Shown here: positions 1 to 5,705 of the stretch, in pieces
Position numbering within the stretch: the first letter of the stretch is position 1
How the letters are laid out: the number at the start of each line of letters is the position of its first letter
Origin: Chloroflexota bacterium
GTDB lineage: Bacteria; Chloroflexota; Dehalococcoidia; Lucifugimonadales; CATQGZ01
Direction of reading: 5' to 3'
Length of the DNA: 5,705 nucleotides
Assembly: GCA_027624995.1 (NCBI GenBank)
Contig: JAQBTI010000159.1
Span: 1 to 5,705 of the forward strand
Notes under the pieces: generated by a model
Told to the model about the DNA's origin: nothing
Databases searched by the model: none
Seen by the model: the letters and a program-made list of their open reading frames with translations, nothing else
Translations under genes and position numbers: made by a program

Positions 1-885
1 GACGGCAAGTGGTACGGCGGGACCTACGGCTGGGGCTTCACTGTAGTCGTGCCGCAGACCGGCGAGCTCGAACACAGGCCGTTCTTCGCGTTGCGTTACT
101 TCCTGGGTTTTGGGAACGCCCTGCTCTTGACCGGCGACCGCAGCTATGTTGACGCCGTCCGCGGGACCATCGACGGGGTGAACTCCAACGCAAGAGAGAT
201 CGACGGCGTGACGATGTACCCACGCATGTTCGGCGACGACGGGTGGTACGACTTCAGGCCGGAGCCCTTCTCGTCGGGCGCCCTGGAGACCTACTACTGG
301 TCGATGGACAAGGCCGACCGCAGCCGCGTGCCTGAGAACGGCTGGCTATCGTTCCTCGAAGGACACGACCCCGAGTTTCCCGTGCGAGAGATGCAGAGAG
401 AGTTTGACAACGTGCGGCGGCACGCTCAAGGCGTCCGAGAGGAGATGTTGACGCCCGACACGCGAATGTCTGACGACCCGATGAAATTCAATCCCGGATG
501 GTGCGGAATCCTCGTCCAGACGATGCTCGGCGGCCTGCCCACCACCAACGCTGCCTATCCGATGCATAGCCGGGTCCGGTACTTCGACCCGGAGCGACGG
601 CGTGCCGGAGTCCCACAGGACGTCGCGGCCCTTGTGGACAACCTGACCGCCGATGAGGCCGCCGTGACACTGGTCAACATCAACCAGGTGGAAGAGCAGG
701 TCGTCATCGTCCAGGGCGGGGCCTACGCCGAGCACGTCGTTAGCAGCGCCGAGCTCCGAGGTACAACCCAGGAGATCGACGGCTCGTCCTTCGCGGTGCG
801 GCTCGCCCCAGGCTGTGGCGCCAGGCTAGTACTCAAGACAGACCGCTACGCCAACACACCTACCCTGGACTTCCCCTGGGTGTGA
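1..885 (+). CDS. Uncharacterised protein, C-terminal part (possible helical-toroid enzyme with beta-rich tail); 5' end outside window
   Basis: The reading frame is open from base 1 to a TGA at 883-885, giving 294 residues. A GTG at 49 could serve as a start, but the 16 residues before it (DGKWYGGTYGWGF...) look like conserved protein, so the gene most likely begins upstream of the window. The first ~200 residues are rich in Trp, Tyr and Gly and include helical stretches such as a GFGNALLLTGDRSYVDAV segment (residues 36-53), a pattern seen in (alpha/alpha) toroid domains of six-hairpin glycosidase-like proteins. A conserved-looking block, PDTRMSDDPMKFNPGW, lies near residues 152-167. From about residue 205 the chain becomes beta-strand-like (AAVTLVNINQ, EQVVIVQGG, SSFAVRLAPG, ARLVLK), suggesting a C-terminal beta-sandwich. 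I recall similar proteins only as hypothetical. A carbohydrate-active role is inference from the fold impression, and no catalytic residues can be assigned. It is convergent with the S9 peptidase. Confidence 0.8.
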   Translation, partial: DGKWYGGTYGWGFTVVVPQTGELEHRPFFALRYFLGFGNALLLTGDRSYVDAVRGTIDGVNSNAREIDGVTMYPRMFGDDGWYDFRPEPFSSGALETYYWSMDKADRSRVPENGWLSFLEGHDPEFPVREMQREFDNVRRHAQGVREEMLTPDTRMSDDPMKFNPGWCGILVQTMLGGLPTTNAAYPMHSRVRYFDPERRRAGVPQDVAALVDNLTADEAAVTLVNINQVEEQVVIVQGGAYAEHVVSSAELRGTTQEIDGSSFAVRLAPGCGARLVLKTDRYANTPTLDFPWV

Positions 886-921
886 GCCCCAACGCGGGTG
901 AAAACTAAGGTGAGGGGGCTC
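884..921. repeat. Inverted repeat spanning the two convergent stop codons
   Basis: GAGCCCC at 884-890 is perfectly complementary to GGGGCTC at 915-921, giving a 7-bp GC-rich stem with a 24-base loop. It covers the junction where the left-edge gene (stop 883-885) and the S9 peptidase (stop 905-907) converge, so it could act on transcripts from both sides. Neither strand has a T-run after the stem and the loop is long, so it is not a standard intrinsic terminator. It may be chance. Confidence 0.25.
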
Positions 922-2878
922 CAAGATACCTGTCGAACCAGGCCAGCATGCGGGCCAGGTACTCCTCGCGGAGGTTCGGCGGGCCGGAGCGCTGGAAGCC
1001 GTGAGAGCAGCCCGGGAACCGCACCATCTCTACCGGCTTGCCCAGTCGCTTGAGCGCCACGAAGTACTGCTCGCTCTGGCCTATCGGACACCTCACGTCG
1101 TCCTCGCCGTGCAACAGCAGCACCGGCGTCTCGACGCGGTCCACATAGGTGATCGGCGAATGTGCGAGATACGCCTCCAGCGCCTCATGCCTGCTCCCGC
1201 CCCACTCGACCTCCCCAAAAGACACGCCGATGTCCGACGTCCCATGCATGGTCGTCAGGTCGGTGCATGGCGCACCGACGACCGCCGCCTTGAACCTAGT
1301 GTCCTGCCCGATGGCCCAGGCGCTCATGAACCCACCATAGCTGTATCCGGTGATTCCCAGTCGGTCGCCATCGACGTACGGCCTGGACACAACCCCGTCC
1401 ACAGCGGCGAGTATATCCAGGAAGTCTTCGCCGCCCCAGTCCTGCTGCACGGCCTTCATGAAGTCGACTCCGTAGGTCGAGGAGCCCCGAGGATTTACCG
1501 CCAGCGCTAGATAGCCGTTGGTCGCCAGTACCTGTTGAGTTGTGTTGAAGTCGTCGTAGTAGGCGTTGTGCGGGCCGCCGTGAACGGTCAGCACTAGTGG
1601 ATACAGGCCGGATGGATCGAAATTGGGCGGCAGATAGAGCCGGGACTCGATGTCCATTCCACCACGTGATACCGAGAACCGCTCCACGGTGGCCGCCGGG
1701 TGGTCTTTGAAGTAGTCGCGGTTGTAGTCGGTAAGTTGCTTAGCTGTCCCATCAGAGAGGTCGACGGAATACACGTCGGAAGGTGAGCCCGGGGATGACA
1801 AGACCGCCGCCGCCCGGTCTCCGGCAGCGTCGAACGCCGCGGCCGTCCACTGCCCCGTCCCGCCCGCGACCCTGGTCGCCTTGCCGTCCTCCACGGAGAC
1901 TTTATAGATGTATGAATCCGACCGCGTGTCGGCCACAAACAGCAGGTTGCCGTCGCCGGTCCACCGGACCTGTGTGGCCGACGACGCCGCACCGCCGTAT
2001 CCTGCCTGCGGCTTGATCGTGTCATCGGTGAGGCGACGGGGAGCCTTTCCGGACTCCAGTACATAGACCCACCCCTGATTCGAGACCACCGCTTCCGGGT
2101 CCTCTGAGCCGAGTATGGCGATCTTCAAGCCGTCAGGCGACCATGCCGGACGCACTACGGTAACCAGTCCGTCCGACCACCGCTTGGGCTCACCGCCCGC
2201 TGCCGAGACGACGTATGCTCCGTTCACGTCCCTTATGTCACGGCCCTCTTCCGCGTCGCACACGTAAGCAACGCTCGCGCCGTCCGGTGACCAGGCCGGC
2301 GACCAGTTGTCGCCCTCGGTGGAGGTGAGTTGGCGGGACTCGCCCGTGGCGGCGTCGACGACGAACAGCTGCCGAAAGGCGTCACCGCGCCAGCCGCCGC
2401 CGTCCTCGCGGTACCGAATCCGCCTTGCCACTTTGACCTTCGGCACGTGATCCGACTCATCCAACTCGGGCTTGGCGTCCGGGTCGACATCCGAAACGGC
2501 AGCCAGCAAGCTAGAGTCCGGCGACCAGACAAAATCGTCCACTCCACCCTGTAGCTCGCTGAGCTGCCGAGCCTCCCCGCCCGCGGTGAAGATCAGCCAG
2601 ACCTGGCCGCGTTTCTTGTCGTCACGCCTGAGGAAAGCGATCGTCGAGCCGTCCGGCGAGAACCTCGGCTGGCTGTCCTTCGGGCCTGCCGTAAAGGGCG
2701 TGGCCTCTCCGCCGGAGGCATCGGTCATCATGATCTGAGACCGTGCCTCGGCCTTCCCACCGCTCTCTCTTTCAACCCAAGAGCGCAGGAAGGCGACCCG
2801 CTCGCCATCCGGCGAGATCGCCGGGTCCGAGACGCCAACCAGATCGTAAACATGGCTGGGATTGATGGGATTGATCAT
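905..2878 (-). CDS. S9-family serine peptidase (acylaminoacyl-peptidase / dipeptidyl aminopeptidase type)
   Basis: This 657-residue protein has the two-domain build of prolyl-oligopeptidase-family (MEROPS S9) enzymes. The N-terminal ~400 residues are a beta-propeller with repeated SPDG/SPDS turns at residues 22-25, 74-77, 119-122, 197-200 and 247-250. The C-terminal ~240 residues are an alpha/beta hydrolase. It shows the HGGP oxyanion motif (433-436), the nucleophile Ser513 in GYSYGG, Asp594 in HGEDD and His626 in GCSHGF, so the triad is complete. The family cleaves short peptides or removes N-terminal blocked residues, with the propeller limiting substrate size. There is no signal peptide or membrane segment, so it is probably cytoplasmic. 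The frame extends to an ATG at 2944, but the ATG at 2876-2878 is preferred: it has a GGAGG 9 bases upstream, and the protein then begins directly with the propeller leader MINPINPSHVYDLVGVSDP. The exact cleavage preference cannot be read from sequence. Confidence 0.95.
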   Translation of the reverse strand: MINPINPSHVYDLVGVSDPAISPDGERVAFLRSWVERESGGKAEARSQIMMTDASGGEATPFTAGPKDSQPRFSPDGSTIAFLRRDDKKRGQVWLIFTAGGEARQLSELQGGVDDFVWSPDSSLLAAVSDVDPDAKPELDESDHVPKVKVARRIRYREDGGGWRGDAFRQLFVVDAATGESRQLTSTEGDNWSPAWSPDGASVAYVCDAEEGRDIRDVNGAYVVSAAGGEPKRWSDGLVTVVRPAWSPDGLKIAILGSEDPEAVVSNQGWVYVLESGKAPRRLTDDTIKPQAGYGGAASSATQVRWTGDGNLLFVADTRSDSYIYKVSVEDGKATRVAGGTGQWTAAAFDAAGDRAAAVLSSPGSPSDVYSVDLSDGTAKQLTDYNRDYFKDHPAATVERFSVSRGGMDIESRLYLPPNFDPSGLYPLVLTVHGGPHNAYYDDFNTTQQVLATNGYLALAVNPRGSSTYGVDFMKAVQQDWGGEDFLDILAAVDGVVSRPYVDGDRLGITGYSYGGFMSAWAIGQDTRFKAAVVGAPCTDLTTMHGTSDIGVSFGEVEWGGSRHEALEAYLAHSPITYVDRVETPVLLLHGEDDVRCPIGQSEQYFVALKRLGKPVEMVRFPGCSHGFQRSGPPNLREEYLARMLAWFDRYLGAPSP

Positions 2879-2887
2879 ATGGACTCG

Positions 2888-2892
2888 CCTCC
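2888..2892 (-). promoter_or_regulatory. Shine-Dalgarno site of the S9 peptidase, decides the start
   Basis: The - strand reads GGAGG here, ending 9 bases before the ATG at 2876-2878. The two alternative in-frame ATGs further upstream (2897-2899 and 2942-2944) lack a comparably strong and well-spaced site, so this site supports the shorter 657-residue protein. Confidence 0.75.
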
Positions 2893-2945
2893 GATGCATG
2901 ACTTCCGAGACCGAATGAAGAGTGCCTGTCGCCCAGCCCTTCACG

Positions 2946-2972
2946 AGATCCTTTGCTTCGTTCAGGATGACA
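2946..2972. repeat. Degenerate copy of a widespread short palindromic intergenic repeat (ATCCT...AGGATGACA type)
   Basis: The arms ATCCT (2948-2952) and AGGAT (2964-2968) are perfectly complementary and flank an 11-base centre, TTGCTTCGTTC; GACA follows the right arm. From memory, this matches a short repeat seen between genes in many unrelated bacterial genomes, whose - strand reading begins TGTCATCCTGAGCG and continues CAGCGAAGGATCT. By my alignment 24 of 27 positions agree; the differences are T for C at 2954, T for G at 2958 and T for C at 2961. It sits in the gap between the CoA-transferase B stop and the S9 peptidase start. Function is unknown: it could be a REP-like element or an RNA hairpin. 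A single copy in this window cannot prove repetition. Confidence 0.55.
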
Positions 2973-2985
2973 GTCGCTAAGTCGG

Positions 2986-3762
2986 CTACTCCGGCGTCTT
3001 AAGGTACTCGCCGCCCGGGTCCACTTCCTCGCGAAGCAGACGCAATTCTGCCTCAGTCGGCGGCTCGACGGGCTCCGTGTCGCCGTCCGGAAGCTCGAAT
3101 CCCGTGTTCTCTTTCACCCGCTCCAGCGAGACTTCCGGCATGAGGGCCTCGACTCTCAGTCTGCCGGTCGACTTGTCGATAGCCATCACGGCCAGGTCTG
3201 TAATAACGAAGATGTCCGGGTATGGAGACGTTAAACCAGCCCTCTTTCGACCGTCGGGACCGTCGATGTAGCCTGGGCTGGTGATGAAGTCGCACCGCTC
3301 GGGGAACCGTCGCTTCTCGTGCCGAGTGATGATCAGCACTTTCTTGGCGTGCGACGCCAGGTCGTTTGCGCCTCCACTGCCCGGGAACCTGACCTTGGGA
3401 CTGTTGTAGTCGCCGATCACCGTCGAGTTCACGTTGGCGAACTGGTCGATCTGCGCCCCGCCCAGGAACGCGACGTCGGCCAGGCCTCGCTGAAGTACGC
3501 CTCCGAGCGCGTCGAGCAGAGAGCCATGCCGCACCGCGCGATACATTACCCTGGCGTCGGTGACCGAACTGGGCGTGCCGAGAATCTCGGGCGCAATGCC
3601 CCCCGTCTCCACCACGTAGCACATGTTTGGCGCGTGATTCTTTAGCGCGAACAGGCTCGCCACCATCGGCAGCCCCGTCCCGACCATTACAGTGTCCCAG
3701 TCGGAGATGTGACGGGACGCCTCGACCACCATCAACTCATCAAGTGAATACGCTTCAGCCAT
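2986..3762 (-). CDS. Family I CoA-transferase, subunit B (glutaconate CoA-transferase GctB-like)
   Basis: This 258-residue protein is the beta subunit of a two-subunit CoA-transferase. It moves CoA between an acyl-CoA donor and a carboxylic acid through a glutamyl-CoA thioester intermediate. Glu52 in the YVVETGGIAPE segment sits where GctB carries its catalytic glutamate (Glu54 in Acidaminococcus). The glycine-rich block FPGSGGANDLASHAKK (126-141) is the typical GctB/IpdB motif, and the C-terminal VSLERVKENTGFEL (211-224) is also family-typical. The frame runs further upstream to 3849, but that extension would overlap subunit A by 88 bases and looks like out-of-frame translation. The ATG at 3760-3762 overlaps the TGA of subunit A as TGATG, indicating translational coupling; only a weak AGAAG (3771-3775) precedes it. 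The substrate is not identifiable: glutaconate, an oxoacid or another acid are all possible. IpdAB-type hydrolases are relatives, but the retained glutamate favours a transferase. Confidence 0.9.
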   Translation of the reverse strand: MAEAYSLDELMVVEASRHISDWDTVMVGTGLPMVASLFALKNHAPNMCYVVETGGIAPEILGTPSSVTDARVMYRAVRHGSLLDALGGVLQRGLADVAFLGGAQIDQFANVNSTVIGDYNSPKVRFPGSGGANDLASHAKKVLIITRHEKRRFPERCDFITSPGYIDGPDGRKRAGLTSPYPDIFVITDLAVMAIDKSTGRLRVEALMPEVSLERVKENTGFELPDGDTEPVEPPTEAELRLLREEVDPGGEYLKTPE

Positions 3763-4685
3763 CAGAGCAACTTCTGCATCGATGCACGTAGTTCTTCGCG
3801 TCGCGCGCTGCTGATTGCCCTGTCCAGGTGTTCGTCGAAGTTCTCGCACTCGTAGATGAACTCCCGCAGGTATTCCTCGTAAGCCTCGCCGCCCGGCCTC
3901 GCACAGGCCTGATATCGCCTTAAGTGCTCCGGGTCGTGCTCATAATGGCCGTAGGTCGACGTCGGGAACGACCCCCAGGGCTGCACCACGACGGCATCGA
4001 CGAAGATGTACGGGACGGTCGTCCTGTCAGGGTGTCTTCTGACCTCGTCAGAGCTGATCAGTTCCTCGCAGCTCACGATAACCGAGGACGACGCCTTGAC
4101 CATTTCGGGCTCCTGAGTCGTGAAGCCTTCGATGATGATGTTCCCCATCTGGTCGGCCTTCTGAGCATGAATGATGGACACGTCGGGCTTGCACGCAGGC
4201 AGCAGCACCACCGGCTCGTCTAGGTCCCAGGGATTGTCGATCACGCGGAAGGCGTCCGAGCCGTTCGCGATCTGCTTGTTGAGGATGTCCGTCCCAAGCA
4301 TGCTCTTGGACGGCATGAATGGTAGCCCGAGCGAGCCCGCGAGAAATCGGGACGCCATCGCCAGGTGGCTGTAGTCTTCGACCTCCAGTGTCCTGTCCTC
4401 GATGGCCTTGCGCCACCGGAAGGTCGTTCCGAACCGTTCCAAGTTTCCGGTGCCGCACTCGGTCCGCTTGGCCAGTCCAGCCCCGACCAGGATGTCCATG
4501 GACATCGAGAGGTTGCAGCCGACCAGCGTGAGGTCCTTGATGCCCTGACGCACGATCTCGTGTGTTACGGCCATGGCGCAGCGCCCGATGCTCTGGCCGC
4601 CCATGCCGACCGTCGCGCCGTCGTGGACGAATCGCTTGACGGCCTCTTGGGCGGTCATCACCTTGTTGGACGCTTTTCTTGTCAC
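3762..4685 (-). CDS. Family I CoA-transferase, subunit A (glutaconate CoA-transferase GctA-like)
   Basis: This 307-residue protein is the alpha subunit partner of the downstream B gene; together they form one cytoplasmic CoA-transferase. Family signs are the N-terminal MTAQEAVKRFVHDGATVGMGG (10-30), with a glycine-rich turn at 27-30; the helix and strand HEIVRQGIKDLTLVG (42-56); and the segment PDVSIIHAQKADQMGN (167-182), which is highly typical of subunit A proteins. VSCEE (204-208) and the C-terminal YGHYEHDPEHLRRY (245-258) also fit. The start is a GTG at 4683-4685 with GGAG 6 bases upstream. The ATG at codon 10 would remove the start of the first helix and lacks that site. It ends in TGA overlapping the ATG of subunit B by one base, so the two are made together. 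It begins 34 bases after the EndoQ-like gene and is probably co-transcribed with it. The acid and acyl-CoA it uses cannot be told from sequence. Confidence 0.9.
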   Translation of the reverse strand: MTRKASNKVMTAQEAVKRFVHDGATVGMGGQSIGRCAMAVTHEIVRQGIKDLTLVGCNLSMSMDILVGAGLAKRTECGTGNLERFGTTFRWRKAIEDRTLEVEDYSHLAMASRFLAGSLGLPFMPSKSMLGTDILNKQIANGSDAFRVIDNPWDLDEPVVLLPACKPDVSIIHAQKADQMGNIIIEGFTTQEPEMVKASSSVIVSCEELISSDEVRRHPDRTTVPYIFVDAVVVQPWGSFPTSTYGHYEHDPEHLRRYQACARPGGEAYEEYLREFIYECENFDEHLDRAISSARREELRASMQKLL

Positions 4686-4691
4686 TCGTCA

Positions 4692-4695
4692 CTCC
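4692..4695 (-). promoter_or_regulatory. Shine-Dalgarno site supporting the GTG start of CoA-transferase A
   Basis: The - strand reads GGAG here with 6 bases (TGACGA) before the GTG at 4683-4685. The start codon is not ATG, so this site is the main support for placing the start there rather than at the ATG of codon 10. Confidence 0.6.
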
Positions 4696-4719
4696 GAACA
4701 GCGGGACGAAGGGTGCCGG

Positions 4720-5705
4720 TCAGTGGAGTACTTTAGCACCGGAAGCCTTCCGGCCTCTACCTTTCCCTCCCCATATTTTGACCGTACCGTACCGGCCGTC
4801 GTAGCCCGGCTCTATCTGAACCTGACCCCTGCGCACCCGGTAAACGCCTTCGGCAACCCTATCGCCTGCGACACGCGCGATATCGTCCGTAGTCGCTTCC
4901 ATGAGGACCGACATCTCGCCGCCCAACTCGGCAATCAGTTTGCCATAGGTCGTCCTGACCATCTTGGTCTTCACCCCGACCCCGAGGCTCTCCGCGACGA
5001 TCAGGTCCAGCGCGACCATCGACCTGAACGGCGGCCGTCCGTCGACTGACCGCGTGAACCCCTCCTCATCGACACGCGTCTCGACCTCCCGCCGTCCGAG
5101 CTCATGGACCCTCTGGAGCACGCCAAGCGTCAATCGCCGCCCGCACTTGGGGCAGCGTCCACCGCCTTCAGCCACTTCGGCCGGCGAAAGGCTCACACCA
5201 CACTTGCGGTGCCCGGAGTGGTGGTACTTCCATTCCTCGGGAAAGAACTCGATGGTGTAGGCGATGTCCTGAGTCCGCAGCGAGCTCAGTAACCCGTCGT
5301 AACTGAGCTCGCCGTTGAAGTAGGTCAATTCCCGTCCCATCCTGGGCAGCGAGTGCGCGTCAGAGAACGATACGATGGCGCGATCATCCAGCTCCGGCAC
5401 CATCCAGTTCATGGCCGGGTCGCTGGACAGGCCGGTCTCGATGGCCGGTACGTGCTCCCAGGTGTCCCCGAAGCACTCTTCCAGCGAATCGAATCCCGAC
5501 TTCGAGCCGTATATCCCAAACCACGGCGTCCACGCATGGGCAGGGATAACGAAGCACCGGGAGTCGATATCCAGGAGTATGGACACCAGCTCACGCGGGG
5601 TCGCCCGGAGGCTGGGCCTGCCGTCGCTGTGCAGGGCGCCCTTCGACTCCAGGGCCGAGTTGATGCGCTGCACGGTCGCGAGGCTCGGGGCGAACACCAG
5701 CATGT
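4720..5705 (-). CDS. EndoQ-like PHP-domain DNA repair endonuclease (TIGR00375 family), C-terminal part; 5' end outside window
   Basis: The visible 328 codons lack the N-terminus. The frame is open to the right edge, and the apparent ATG at 5701-5703 is internal because MLVFAPS matches the 'HNLIFAPS' strand that lies about 110-120 residues into EndoQ proteins. Numbering from that Met, PAHAWTPWFGIYGSKSGFDS (54-73) and SFSDAH (112-117) are the PHP-domain metal-site motifs (His56, Asp115, His117, possibly Glu89). A zinc ribbon follows: HRKC (His165, Cys168) and CPKC (Cys184, Cys187), then LTLGVLQRVHELGRR. The C-terminal domain carries PFRSMVALDLIVAESLGVG and ends with PGYDGRYGTVKI plus a basic tail. 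Characterised EndoQ enzymes (Thermococcales, some bacilli) nick DNA 5' of uracil, hypoxanthine, xanthine or abasic sites. Some relatives continue into a UvrD-type helicase; this one stops at TGA 4720-4722 without it. Deaminated-base repair is inferred from the family. Confidence 0.88.
   Translation of the reverse strand, partial: MLVFAPSLATVQRINSALESKGALHSDGRPSLRATPRELVSILLDIDSRCFVIPAHAWTPWFGIYGSKSGFDSLEECFGDTWEHVPAIETGLSSDPAMNWMVPELDDRAIVSFSDAHSLPRMGRELTYFNGELSYDGLLSSLRTQDIAYTIEFFPEEWKYHHSGHRKCGVSLSPAEVAEGGGRCPKCGRRLTLGVLQRVHELGRREVETRVDEEGFTRSVDGRPPFRSMVALDLIVAESLGVGVKTKMVRTTYGKLIAELGGEMSVLMEATTDDIARVAGDRVAEGVYRVRRGQVQIEPGYDGRYGTVKIWGGKGRGRKASGAKVLH

Noticed and set aside
49..51. GTG as the true start of the left-edge gene
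   Set aside because: The frame is open and protein-like upstream to base 1, so this is an internal valine codon.
346..735. 129-residue open frame on the - strand
   Set aside because: It is antisense to the left-edge gene, whose + frame carries the conserved-looking protein. No motif is visible in it.
1001..1510. 169-residue open frame on the + strand
   Set aside because: It lies wholly opposite the catalytic domain of the S9 peptidase, has low-complexity Arg/His/Pro-rich content, and shows no recognisable motif. It is a GC-driven antisense shadow.
2879..2985. Promoter for the S9 peptidase
   Set aside because: I read the - strand of this gap for paired -35/-10 boxes and found no convincing combination. 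Only the Shine-Dalgarno site and the palindrome can be supported.
3763..3849. 29-residue N-terminal extension of CoA-transferase B
   Set aside because: It would overlap subunit A by 88 bases and reads as out-of-frame Arg/Thr-rich sequence. The TGATG junction gives the natural start.
4048..4692. 214-residue - strand frame overlapping CoA-transferase A
   Set aside because: Its residues are Arg/Gly/His-rich, typical of an out-of-frame reading of a GC-rich gene. The true frame carries clear CoA-transferase motifs.
4365..4736. 123-residue and overlapping 158-residue (4573-5049) + strand frames across the gap between CoA-transferase A and the EndoQ-like gene
   Set aside because: Both are mostly antisense to well-supported genes and show no motif or convincing ribosome site.

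Overview
This GC-rich bacterial window has tightly packed genes: one truncated gene on the + strand at the left edge, then a block of four genes on the - strand that fills the rest. There is no rRNA, tRNA, CRISPR array, insertion sequence or phage gene. The gene content and one degenerate intergenic repeat would fit an uncultured bacterium such as a Chloroflexota (SAR202/Dehalococcoidia-like) genome. That placement is a low-confidence impression from protein style, not something the sequence proves.

Layout from left to right. Positions 1-885 (+) hold the C-terminal 294 residues of an uncharacterised protein, probably a helical-toroid domain followed by a beta-rich tail. It converges on an S9-family serine peptidase (905-2878, -), with only 19 bases between the two stop codons. 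A 107-base gap (2879-2985) follows. It holds the peptidase's Shine-Dalgarno site and a 27-base imperfect palindrome resembling a short repeat scattered through many bacterial genomes. Next come the two subunits of a family I (glutaconate-type) CoA-transferase: B at 2986-3762 and A at 3762-4685, overlapping by one base at TGATG. At the right edge (4720-5705, -) is the C-terminal part of an EndoQ-like PHP-domain DNA repair endonuclease (old name TIGR00375), whose N-terminus lies outside the window.

Reading in the - direction, the order is EndoQ-like gene, 34-base gap, CoA-transferase A, one-base overlap, CoA-transferase B, 107-base gap, S9 peptidase. A and B are clearly one translationally coupled unit and make one enzyme. 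The EndoQ gene is close enough to be co-transcribed, but its role (removal of deaminated bases) has no evident link to CoA transfer. The S9 peptidase may belong to the same transcript or have its own promoter; no convincing promoter was found. I see no undescribed multi-gene system. The least understood items are the left-edge protein family, the substrate of the CoA-transferase, and the intergenic repeat.
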